The position numbers were made by a program, and so were the translations under genes. This document shows positions 25,244 through 32,560 of a DNA stretch of 64,000 bases, in pieces. The DNA is taken from assembly GCF_007747215.1 (NCBI RefSeq), contig NZ_CP036273.1, positions 4,262,322 through 4,326,321 on the forward strand, written 5' to 3'. The DNA is from Urbifossiella limnaea (GTDB lineage: Bacteria > Planctomycetota > Planctomycetia > Gemmatales > Gemmataceae). The stretch's first letter is position 1; each line of letters begins with the position of its first letter. Below the pieces are notes generated by a model. The model was not told where the DNA came from, did no database searches, and saw only the letters and a program-made list of their open reading frames with translations.

Positions 25244-26421
25244 TGCGCGTCCTCCTCAACGGCGTCTCGACCCTCCACGCCAAGACCGGCGTCGGCCACA
25301 CGACGGCGAATCTGCACCGCGCCCTGTGCGACGCCGCGACCGGCGACGACGTGTTCTGGCTGTACCCGGGCCGAACGATCGCGCGGGCGTGCGGCCGCTT
25401 CGTCGGTCGCCCCGGCGGCGGAACGAGCGGCGGGGGCGGCTCTCGGCTCAAGGCTCACGCGAAGGAGGCGGCAAAGGCGGCGTACCGCCTCCACCTCCGC
25501 GCCGCGGCCCGGTGGGGCGGCTTCGACCTGTACCACGAGCCGAATTTCGTCCCCGTCCGCACCCACCTACCGACCGTCGTTACGGTTCATGACCTGTCCG
25601 TCGTGCTACACCCGGAGTGGCACCCCGCCGACCGGGTGGCGTTCCACGCCAGGCACTTCGAGGCCGGCCTGCGGCAGGCGGAACACGTTGTCGTCGTGTC
25701 CGAGAGCGTGCGGCGCGAGTTGATCTCGCACATGGGGTTCCCGGCCGCCCGCGTCACCGCCGTGTTGAACGGCATCGGCGACGAATACCGCCCGCAACTG
25801 CCAGAAGTCGTTTTCGCCCTCCGCGCCCGCCTTGGTCTGCCGGATCGATATTTCCTGGCGGTCGGCACGATCGAACCGCGGAAAAACCTGCTCACGCTAC
25901 TGCGGGCGTTCTGCGACTTGCCCGCGGCGCTGCGGGAGTCGTGTCCGCTGCTGCTGGCCGGCGGGTGGGGTTGGAAGTCGGAGCCGGAGCGGGCGTACTT
26001 CGATTCGGAGGCGAAGGCGAAGGGCGTGCGGCACCTCGGTTACGTGGCCGACGCCGACCTGCCGGCGCTCTACGCCGGGGCCGCAGCGCTGGCGTACCCG
26101 AGCTTCTACGAGGGCTTCGGCCTGCCGCCGGTTGAGATGCTGGCGACCGGCGGCGGGGTCCTCGCGTCCACCGCCGCCGCCGTCCGCGAGGTCGTCGGCG
26201 GGCACGCCCGGCTGATCGACCCGCACGACCTCGCCGGCTGGCGCGACGCACTGGGCGAGGTCGCCGCCGACCCCGCGGCACTGGACGACACCCGCCGCGG
26301 CGGCATCGCCCATTCCCGCCGCTTCACCTGGAGTGCCGCCGCGGCCCGAACGCTCGGCGTGTACCGCGGCGTACTCGGACTCGCGTCCCCTGGACCGGTC
26401 TCACTTCGCCCAGCCGCTTAG
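25243..26421 (+). CDS. Family 4-type glycosyltransferase
   Basis: 392 residues of GT-B fold. The N-terminal half starts MRVLLNGVSTLHAKTGVGHT; the C-terminal half holds AVGTIEPRKNLLTLLRAF and the donor-site FYEGFGLPPVEMLA with the EX7E-type glutamates. It resembles mannosyl- or rhamnosyltransferases of O-antigen and exopolysaccharide clusters. Translation is probably coupled to the preceding GT2 gene through TGATG. The 3' end overlaps the convergent CPBP protease gene by 21 bases. Confidence 0.88.
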   Translation: MRVLLNGVSTLHAKTGVGHTTANLHRALCDAATGDDVFWLYPGRTIARACGRFVGRPGGGTSGGGGSRLKAHAKEAAKAAYRLHLRAAARWGGFDLYHEPNFVPVRTHLPTVVTVHDLSVVLHPEWHPADRVAFHARHFEAGLRQAEHVVVVSESVRRELISHMGFPAARVTAVLNGIGDEYRPQLPEVVFALRARLGLPDRYFLAVGTIEPRKNLLTLLRAFCDLPAALRESCPLLLAGGWGWKSEPERAYFDSEAKAKGVRHLGYVADADLPALYAGAAALAYPSFYEGFGLPPVEMLATGGGVLASTAAAVREVVGGHARLIDPHDLAGWRDALGEVAADPAALDDTRRGGIAHSRRFTWSAAAARTLGVYRGVLGLASPGPVSLRPAA

Positions 26422-27051
26422 CACGTACAGCACTGAGACCGTGTTGAAGAGCCCGTGGACGAGAAACGGGGCGAGGAGCCCGGTCGTTCGCACCGCGACC
26501 CAGCCGAGGCCGAGCCCGAGAACGAACAGCGGGATCGGCGTCGGCCAGACCGCGGAGTGTACGGCCGCGAACAGCACGGCCGAGCCGTAGACGCCGCGGT
26601 CGATCGCGCGGGCGCGGGCGCCGGCCCAGCCGAGCCCGAGCAACCCCGCGAACACGCCGGGCGCGGCGCCGCCGTAGTAGGCCGCGACACCCACCGCGAC
26701 GGCGAGCACGACCCACGTCAGCCACTCGCCGACGGCCCGCAGCGTCACCAGCACGACCCCGCGGAAGATCACTTCTTCGACGAGGGGGGCGAGGAAACAC
26801 GCCTGCGCGACGAGCACGGCGGGGTCCGGCATGCGGGCCGCCAGGGGGTGTTCTTCGACCGCGAAGCCAGCGGCAACAAAGACGGCGTTTACGGTCGCGT
26901 GAAGGACCAGCACCACCGGCGTGACGACGAGCCAACAGCGAACGGCCGTGGCCGTGGCGCCCCGGATGAGGAGCAGCGGCGCCGCCCCGACGGCGGTGAC
27001 CGCCAGGCAGGCGGTCATTCGTGCGATGTCGGTCCACGTGTCGGCGGGCAT
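26401..27051 (-). CDS. CPBP-family intramembrane metalloprotease
   Basis: 216 residues with six or more hydrophobic helices. The Abi/CAAX-protease motifs are intact: LVEEVIFRG (EExxxR), FAAVHSAVW (second motif His) and HGLFNTVS (third motif His). The family includes Rce1-like prenyl-protein proteases and bacteriocin-immunity proteins; the substrate is unknown. Divergent from trpC with 42 bases between starts, sharing a symmetric -10-like sequence at 27082-27088. The tail overlaps the convergent glycosyltransferase. Confidence 0.85.
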   Translation of the reverse strand: MPADTWTDIARMTACLAVTAVGAAPLLLIRGATATAVRCWLVVTPVVLVLHATVNAVFVAAGFAVEEHPLAARMPDPAVLVAQACFLAPLVEEVIFRGVVLVTLRAVGEWLTWVVLAVAVGVAAYYGGAAPGVFAGLLGLGWAGARARAIDRGVYGSAVLFAAVHSAVWPTPIPLFVLGLGLGWVAVRTTGLLAPFLVHGLFNTVSVLYVLSGWAK

Positions 27052-27081
27052 ACGACGCTCGGCGGCGGGCGGAACCCCCGC

Positions 27082-27088
27082 TAGGATA
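27082..27088. promoter_or_regulatory. Symmetric -10 heptamer between trpC and the CPBP gene
   Basis: TAGGATA gives TAGGAT on the plus strand (27082-27087), ending 6 bases before the trpC ATG, and TATCCT on the minus strand (27083-27088), about 32 bases before the CPBP start. One element could thus promote both ways, with leaderless trpC mRNA. No strong -35 is seen. Confidence 0.45.
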
Positions 27089-27093
27089 GCGGA

Positions 27094-27894
27094 ATGCCGA
27101 CCATCCTCGACCGGATCATGGCGACGAAGTGGCGCGAGATCAAGGCCGCCCGCGAGGCGGCGCCGGACGCCGAACTCGAACACCGAATCGCCGACCTGCC
27201 GCCCGCACGCGACTTCACCGGGGCCGTCGGTCGGGCCGGGCAGGTAAACGTCATCGCCGAGGTGAAGAAGGCGTCGCCGTCGGCCGGCGTCATCCGCGCC
27301 GACTTCGACGCCGTCACAATCGCGTCCGCCTACGCGGCCCACGGCGCCGCGGCGATCAGCGTGCTCACCGACTCCGACTACTTCCAGGGAAGCCTGGCGT
27401 ACCTCACGGCGGTGCGGCGGGCGGTGCCGGTGCCGGTGCTGCGGAAGGACTTCGTTCTCGACCGCTACCAACTGCTCGAGGCCCGCGCCGCCGGGGCGGA
27501 CGCCGCGCTCCTCATCGCCGAGTGCCTCCCCGGCGACCGGCTGGCGACGCTCCAGCGTGAGGCGTCCGAGCTAGGCCTGCACACGCTCGTGGAACTGCAC
27601 GACGCCGAGGAGTTGCCTCGGGTGCTGGAGTGCGGGTCGACCGTGATCGGCATCAACAACCGCGACCTGAGGACGTTTACGACGCGGCTCGCCCACACGC
27701 TCGACCTGCTGGCGAAGATTCCGGCTGACCGCGTGGTCGTCAGCGAAAGCGGCATCCGCACGCACGCCGACCTACAACGACTCGGCGCGGCCGGGGTGCG
27801 GGCGGTACTGGTGGGGGAGTCGCTGATGCGCGCCGCCGACATCGGCGCGGCGCTGGACGAGTTGCGCGGCGTCAGCCAAGCAGCGGCCCCGTGA
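27094..27894 (+). CDS. trpC: Indole-3-glycerol-phosphate synthase
   Basis: Closes the indole ring in tryptophan synthesis, cytoplasmic TIM barrel. 266 residues. Motifs: VIAEVKKASPSAGVI with the catalytic Lys, SVLTDSDYFQGSL, VPVLRKDFVLDRYQLLEARA, GINNRDLRTF and VVSESGI. Family length is about 260. It stands alone without trpD, trpF, trpA or trpB, as is common in planctomycetes with scattered trp genes. A TAGGAT hexamer 6 bases before the ATG suggests a leaderless transcript. Its 3' end overlaps the convergent isomerase gene by 23 bases. Confidence 0.95.
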   Translation: MPTILDRIMATKWREIKAAREAAPDAELEHRIADLPPARDFTGAVGRAGQVNVIAEVKKASPSAGVIRADFDAVTIASAYAAHGAAAISVLTDSDYFQGSLAYLTAVRRAVPVPVLRKDFVLDRYQLLEARAAGADAALLIAECLPGDRLATLQREASELGLHTLVELHDAEELPRVLECGSTVIGINNRDLRTFTTRLAHTLDLLAKIPADRVVVSESGIRTHADLQRLGAAGVRAVLVGESLMRAADIGAALDELRGVSQAAAP

Positions 27895-28672
27895 ACCGCC
27901 GCAGGAACTTCACGCCGTTGGTCACGTCGGCGAGCTTGTTCTCGCCCTGCTCGCGGTCCACGCACAGGTAACCGTCGAACTCCATCACCTGAAGCGTCGC
28001 CGTGAACGCGAGCCAGTCCACGTCGCCGGCCCCGAGCGGCACTTCCTGAATGCCGCGACTCAGGCCGGCGTTGCGGGCGTCGCGCGCGTGGACGTGCGCC
28101 ACCACGCCCTTCAGCGGCGCGAGGTTCGCCAGCGGGTCGTGGCCGTGGACCATCAGGTTCGCCGGGTCGAACGTCACCTTCAGGCTGCCGGTGTCGAACG
28201 TCGCCAGGTATTCGCGTACCTTGTCGGCCGGGTCGAAGCCGATTTCCAGCGCCACCATAGTTCCCACGCGGTCGCCGAACTGGCCGAGTGCGGTCAGCGA
28301 CTCGCGCATCAGCTGCGCCCGCGGCGACTCGGACTCGTCGGGCAGCTTCGGGCACGGCACCACGACGCGGCGGCCGCCGAGGTCGAAGGCCAGTTGCATC
28401 GCCTTCCGAACGGCGTCGATTCGAGGCTGGAGGTCGGCGGGGATGTCGAGCCCGCGGCGGAGCGGGACGTGCAGCGCGGCCAGGTCCTGCGAGTACGAGC
28501 GCAGCAGGTTGCGAAACTCGCGGCGGCCCGTCTCGCCAAGCTGGGCGGGAAGCAGGTCGCCGACGGCGTCGGCCTGGATCGCGGTCGCACCCATCCGCGC
28601 CGATTCGGCGACGGCGAGTCGGATCGGCCGCCCGGTCGCCTCGGCCACGATTCCGACGCGGAGCGGCGTCAT
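27872..28672 (-). CDS. Xylose isomerase-like TIM-barrel protein (sugar isomerase/epimerase)
   Basis: 266 residues of the AP_endonuc_2 superfamily. Metal-site residues are plausible in ALEIGFDPADK, VTFDPANLMVHGHDP, VVAHVHARDAR and YLCVDREQGEN. Family members isomerise or epimerise sugars and related polyols; specificity is not readable. It is the last gene of a three-gene operon with hisS and a nuclease-like protein, each joined by a 4-base ATGA overlap. Its 3' end overlaps trpC. Confidence 0.8.
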   Translation of the reverse strand: MTPLRVGIVAEATGRPIRLAVAESARMGATAIQADAVGDLLPAQLGETGRREFRNLLRSYSQDLAALHVPLRRGLDIPADLQPRIDAVRKAMQLAFDLGGRRVVVPCPKLPDESESPRAQLMRESLTALGQFGDRVGTMVALEIGFDPADKVREYLATFDTGSLKVTFDPANLMVHGHDPLANLAPLKGVVAHVHARDARNAGLSRGIQEVPLGAGDVDWLAFTATLQVMEFDGYLCVDREQGENKLADVTNGVKFLRRFTGPLLG

Positions 28673-29205
28673 ACCACGGACTCCTCGGGCGCTTCCAGGA
28701 ACGCCGTGAACGGCTTCACCAGCTGCCGGAACGTGTCGGTCGGGATGTCCACGGTGCCCCAGCGCGGGCTACGCGGCCGCATGTGCCCGGCGTAGTCCTC
28801 GACGGCGACGCCGCGAGCGAGGTAGCTGCGGCCGGCGTGCGCGAACAGGTCGAGCGTGTCGTCCGGGAGCGCGACCGTCGGCAGCACCTGGTACACAAAC
28901 GCCAGCACGCCGCGAAAGCCGGGCCCGAGCCGCGCCGCCCAGCGCGCGAGGTCGGTCACGTCGGAGCGGGTCGCCCAGTGCTCCCACACCTTCCGCGGCC
29001 GGTCGGCGGCACCGCCGGGAAACTTGCGGCCCTTCACGTCCACGACGAGTCGGGCGTCGTCCGGGCCGATGACGAGGAAGTCGGGCGACTTGGCGTCCTC
29101 GTCGTCGAGGTAGCTGCGGCGCGCTTCCACCACGGGGACGACGGCCACGCCGCGGGCGCGGAGAAACGCCTCGAATGCCGCCTCGTAGTGGTTGTCGCGG
29201 TTCAT
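28669..29205 (-). CDS. HYE-motif protein with PD-(D/E)XK nuclease-like core
   Basis: 178 residues. It opens with NHYEAAFEAFLRARGV (His6, Glu8, Glu12). Asp42 in SPDFLV, followed 13 residues on by Asp56-Val-Lys58 in LVVDVKGRKF, makes the spacing of a PD-(D/E)XK nuclease active site. I recall relatives in other planctomycetes annotated as hypothetical. It is coupled by 4-base ATGA overlaps to hisS upstream and to a sugar isomerase downstream, so it is made whenever HisRS is made. Nuclease activity is inference from motif spacing; a Holliday-resolvase or VRR-like role is one possibility. Confidence 0.65.
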   Translation of the reverse strand: MNRDNHYEAAFEAFLRARGVAVVPVVEARRSYLDDEDAKSPDFLVIGPDDARLVVDVKGRKFPGGAADRPRKVWEHWATRSDVTDLARWAARLGPGFRGVLAFVYQVLPTVALPDDTLDLFAHAGRSYLARGVAVEDYAGHMRPRSPRWGTVDIPTDTFRQLVKPFTAFLEAPEESVV

Positions 29206-30530
29206 CGGCTCGCCTTGATGCGCGCGACCACCTCCGCCTCCGGCACCGCCACTTCCTCGCGCCGCGCCAGGTCTTTCACCTTCCACACGCCTTGCTCGAA
29301 CTCGGCCGAGCCGGCGATCAGCGCCACGCGGAAGCCGCGCTTCTCGGCGTACTGCAACTGCTGGCCCACCTTCTTCGCGTCCGGGTACACCTCGACCGCG
29401 ACGCCCGCCGCCCGCAGCAGCCGCGCCACGCGCTGGTAGTCGCCGAGCCGGGCCGCGTCGAACTGCACCACGAGTACGTCGGCGGGCGTGGTCGCGCCGC
29501 CCAGCAGCGGGTGCTTCATCTCCTCCAGCGCGGCGATGAGGCGGTCGAGCCCGAGCGACGCGCCGACGCCCGGCAGCACCTGCTTCGTGTACAGGCTGGC
29601 GAGGTTGTCGTACCGGCCGCCGGAGCAGACGGAGCCGATGCCGGGGAGGTCGGTCAGGAAGGTCTCGTAGATGGTGCCGGTGTAGTAGTCGAGGCCACGG
29701 CAGATGCTCAGGTCGATGCGGAACCGGCCGTCCGGCACGCCCGCCGCGTTCGCCACCGACAGCAACTCGCGCAGCCGCCGCAGCCCTTCCGCGGCCTTGT
29801 CGTTCGGCGCGCCCGCGAAGAAGGATTCGACTCGCGCCAGCACCTCCTCGTTGCTGCCGGTCGTTTCGGCGAGGTCGAGCACGCGGGCGGCCTGGTCGGC
29901 GGTCACGGCCGCTTCCTTCAGCATCTCCTCGGCCACCTTGTCGCGACCGATCTTCGGCAGCTTGTCGAGCGAGCGCAACAGTGGCACCGCCCTGTCACTC
30001 AGGCCGTAGAGATCGAGCAGACCGTTGAGCAGCAGCCGGTTGTTCACCCGCACCTCGAAGCGGTCGATGCCGATGGCGGCGAACAGGTCGTTGATGACGA
30101 GCGCCGTCTCGATGTCGGCGGCGTTCGAGGTGGTGCCGATGGTGTCGAAGTCGCACTGCCAGAACTCGCGGAACCGGCCCTTCCCCGGCCGCTCGCCGCG
30201 CCACACCGGCCCCGTCGCGTACCGCTTGAACGGCGTGCCCAGCTGCGGGACGTACTGCGCGGCGAACCGCGCGAACGGCACCGTGAGGTCGAAGCGGAGG
30301 CCGGCTTCCTCCTTCTCGGCCTTGGCGCTGCGCACGCGGTAGACGAGCTTGTCCGACTCGTCGCCGCCCTTGCCGAGGAGCACGTCGAGCGACTCGACGG
30401 CCGGCGTGTCGATGGGGGTGAAGCCGTAGGAGCGGCACACGTCGCGGACGCACCCCACGATCCGCTCGCGCGGGATCATCGTCGCGGGGAGGTAGTCGCG
30501 GAAGCCCGACAAGGTTTTCGGATCGATCAC
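29202..30530 (-). CDS. hisS: Histidine-tRNA ligase
   Basis: Class II synthetase charging tRNA-His. 442 residues. It starts VIDPKTLSGFRDYLP; motif 2 is in PVWRGERPGKGRFREFWQCDFD, histidine motif A in RGLDYYTGTIYE, and motif 3 in GASLGLDRLIAAL. The anticodon-binding domain follows (DVLVVQFDAARLGDYQRVARLLR). The start is taken as GTG at 30530 because HisRS homology begins there; an in-frame ATG at 30623 would require reading through the inverted repeat at 30571-30639. It heads an operon with the HYE-motif protein and an isomerase. Confidence 0.94.
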   Translation of the reverse strand: MIDPKTLSGFRDYLPATMIPRERIVGCVRDVCRSYGFTPIDTPAVESLDVLLGKGGDESDKLVYRVRSAKAEKEEAGLRFDLTVPFARFAAQYVPQLGTPFKRYATGPVWRGERPGKGRFREFWQCDFDTIGTTSNAADIETALVINDLFAAIGIDRFEVRVNNRLLLNGLLDLYGLSDRAVPLLRSLDKLPKIGRDKVAEEMLKEAAVTADQAARVLDLAETTGSNEEVLARVESFFAGAPNDKAAEGLRRLRELLSVANAAGVPDGRFRIDLSICRGLDYYTGTIYETFLTDLPGIGSVCSGGRYDNLASLYTKQVLPGVGASLGLDRLIAALEEMKHPLLGGATTPADVLVVQFDAARLGDYQRVARLLRAAGVAVEVYPDAKKVGQQLQYAEKRGFRVALIAGSAEFEQGVWKVKDLARREEVAVPEAEVVARIKASR

Positions 30531-30570
30531 GTGTAGCGATTCTCTTGAGCCGCGGTTTGATTCCCCGAAT

Positions 30571-30639
30571 GACCAATGACCCACCAATGACCAAGGAAGC
30601 CGATGCTGGTTTTCCTTGGCCATTGGTGGGTCATTGGTC
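30571..30639. repeat. 28-bp inverted repeat of the GACCAATGACC type
   Basis: 30571-30598 pairs with 30612-30639 with one mismatch and a 13-base loop. The flanking copy of the motif extends to the M50 protease stop at 30645-30647, so that gene ends TGACCAACGACC, directly into the repeat. A second, imperfect member lies at 32467-32550. It separates M50 from hisS and may end M50 transcription. Confidence 0.75.
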
Positions 30640-30644
30640 GTTGG

Positions 30645-31841
30645 TCATTCCCGCCGGTAGCGGGCGCTGAAGCGCTCCAGGAAGCGCCGCTCCTCGTCGG
30701 TCAGCGAGCCCATTCCGGTCGCGGCGATCTTGCCCAGCAGCTCCTCCATCCGCTCCTCGTCGCGGACGCGCTGGGCGTTCTCGGCGGCGATCTTCCGCGC
30801 CTTGCGGGCCTGCCACCAGCGGGCGAGCGCCCCCTGCTTCCGCTTCGGCCGCGGCGGGGGCTCGTCGTCCCGCTCCAGGCTCGTGTACCCGGCCGAGAAG
30901 TCGTACCCGAACGGCCCCTCGTCGGTGTCCAGCTGCTGGAGCCGCTGCGAGCACGAGTACAGCATGAACAGCGACAGCCCCATGAACAGCGTCTCGTTCG
31001 CCGCCACCGACACGATCAGGAAGATCAACGCGAACGCGAACCCGGTGTACGCCGCCACGGTCACGCCCCGGCGGAGGTCGGACCGGCCCCAGACCACCGA
31101 CTGGAGCACCTGCCCGCCGTCGAGCGGGTACGCCGGCACCAGGTTGAACAGGAGGAGCACCCACGACAGCCAGAAGGTGCGGTTCAGCCACACCGCCCAG
31201 CCGGGGGCGACGGCCCGCTCGCCGGGCATTCCCGCCGCCACTTCCGCGGCCGTCTCCGGCTTCCACGCCACGCGGCTCTGGAAGCCCGTCTCCTGCCGCT
31301 TCGTCAGCACGTCGTACAGCACGCTCTGCGGCAGCTGCTCGTTCGTGCCGGCCTTGTACACCTTCAGACCGTACTCGCTGGTGTGGTCGCGGCCGTCGCG
31401 GTAGTTGTACATCTCCGAGACGAACGGGTTGGCCAGCGGGTTCGCGTTCGGGACGAACCCGGACACGAGCAGGGGGACCGCCACGGCCACGCAGATGAGC
31501 GCGTTCACGGCCGGCCCGGCGACGGCGGTCAGGAGGTGCGCCCGCGGCGTGTTCGGGATCTCGACCATCGCCAGCCCGCCGAGCGGCCAGATGAGGATTT
31601 CGCGGGCCTCGCCGCCGAGCGCGCGGGCGGCGAAGGCGTGGCCGAACTCGTGCAGCAGGATGACGACGAACAACAGGACGATGGTGAACAGGAACACGTC
31701 GCCCCATTCGATGGGGTTGTCCTTGGCGGTGACCTGACGGACGAACAGGCCGAGCGTCACGATGATGAAGAAGACGTGCAGCTTGACCGGGATGCCGGAC
31801 GCCCGGAAGAGCGGTAATGCCCAGCTCATCGGATCGCGCAT
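30645..31841 (-). CDS. Site-2-protease-like (M50) membrane metalloprotease
   Basis: 398 residues. The zinc motif HEFGH lies in ILLHEFGHAFAARALGG, and PAYPLDGGQVLQ supplies the third ligand Asp, so the active site is complete. Several membrane helices surround it, and a Lys/Arg-rich cytoplasmic C-terminal tail of about 110 residues follows (ALARWWQARKARKIAAENAQR). An insertion of about 80 residues (NYRDGRDHTSEYGLKVYKAG region) between helices is larger than in minimal S2P proteins. No PDZ domain is evident. Possible roles are regulated proteolysis of anti-sigma factors or signal-peptide remnants. Its stop codon is part of the GACCAATGACC repeat. Confidence 0.87.
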   Translation of the reverse strand: MRDPMSWALPLFRASGIPVKLHVFFIIVTLGLFVRQVTAKDNPIEWGDVFLFTIVLLFVVILLHEFGHAFAARALGGEAREILIWPLGGLAMVEIPNTPRAHLLTAVAGPAVNALICVAVAVPLLVSGFVPNANPLANPFVSEMYNYRDGRDHTSEYGLKVYKAGTNEQLPQSVLYDVLTKRQETGFQSRVAWKPETAAEVAAGMPGERAVAPGWAVWLNRTFWLSWVLLLFNLVPAYPLDGGQVLQSVVWGRSDLRRGVTVAAYTGFAFALIFLIVSVAANETLFMGLSLFMLYSCSQRLQQLDTDEGPFGYDFSAGYTSLERDDEPPPRPKRKQGALARWWQARKARKIAAENAQRVRDEERMEELLGKIAATGMGSLTDEERRFLERFSARYRRE

Positions 31842-31895
31842 CGAGCCACCCCGTCCCTGGCCGGCCGGCGGGTTGCCTGCCCCCGCGGGTCATCT

Positions 31896-31901
31896 TATCA
31901 T
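31896..31901 (+). promoter_or_regulatory. -10-like TATCAT upstream of NUDIX gene
   Basis: TATCAT (31896-31901) would start transcription near 31908, about 49 bases before the NUDIX ATG. It lies in the 115-base divergent spacer with the M50 gene. No good -35 is visible. Confidence 0.35.
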
Positions 31902-31956
31902 CGCCGGGAGCGTGCCGCAATTCGGCCCCCTTCCCGCACTTCCGGCAGACGCCCCG

Positions 31957-32469
31957 ATGCCCCGCGAGATCGTCTACACCGGCCGCCGCGTCTCGGTCGC
32001 CATCGACACCTTCACCGCCGCGGACGGCTCGACCGTCCGCCGCGACTTCATCGTGCACCCCGGCGCGGTGGTGATCTTGCCGGTGTTGGATGCGGAAACC
32101 GTGGTCCTGCTGCGGAATCATCGCTGGGTGGTGGGCGAAACGTTGTGGGAGGTTCCCGCCGGCACCCGCGAGCCGAACGAGCCGCTGGAGGCGTGCGCGA
32201 GGCGCGAGCTGGCCGAGGAGACCGGCTACACCGCGGCGAGGTGGACGTACCTGGGCTTCCTGTACGCTTCGCCCGGCGTGATGAACGAGCAGCTGCACCT
32301 GTTCGTGGCCGAGGACCTGACGCCCGGCCCGATGGCGCTCGAGGCCGACGAGCAACTGGAGCCGGTGACGGTGCCGCTGGCCGAGGCGGTGCGGATGTGC
32401 CTGAGCGGCGAGGTGAAAGACGCCAAGACGATCACGTCGCTGCTGCTGTGGGAGCGCCGCGCGAAATGA
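31957..32469 (+). CDS. NUDIX hydrolase, ADP-ribose pyrophosphatase-like
   Basis: 170 residues. The Nudix box is complete, from GTREPNEPLEACARRELAEE through TGY, matching GX5EX7REUXEEXGU. The preceding antiparallel domain (VSVAIDTFTAADGSTVRRD) and the downstream LYASPGVMNEQLHLF resemble ADP-ribose pyrophosphatase NudF, which removes free ADP-ribose or nucleoside-diphosphate sugars. The neighbourhood (glgC, glycosyltransferase) makes an ADP-glucose or ADP-sugar substrate thinkable. Its TGA stop begins the repeat element at 32467. Confidence 0.85.
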   Translation: MPREIVYTGRRVSVAIDTFTAADGSTVRRDFIVHPGAVVILPVLDAETVVLLRNHRWVVGETLWEVPAGTREPNEPLEACARRELAEETGYTAARWTYLGFLYASPGVMNEQLHLFVAEDLTPGPMALEADEQLEPVTVPLAEAVRMCLSGEVKDAKTITSLLLWERRAK

Positions 32470-32550
32470 CCAATTACCAATGAGCCACCAATGACCAGGG
32501 TAAACGAGGCTGGTCTTCCTTGGTCATTGGCGGGTCATGGGTAAGTGGTC
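32467..32550. repeat. Imperfect inverted repeat of the GACCAATGACC type
   Basis: 32467-32500 pairs imperfectly with 32517-32550. It shares TGACCAA, CCACCAATGACCA and TCCTTGGTCATTGG with the element at 30571-30639, so both belong to one dispersed family. It starts exactly at the NUDIX stop codon and ends 10 bases before the convergent glgC stop. Confidence 0.7.
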
Positions 32551-32560
32551 GTTCCCGGCG

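Noticed and set aside
30531-30623. ATG start for HisRS at 30623
   Set aside because: Translation would run through the inverted repeat; HisRS homology starts at the GTG at 30530.
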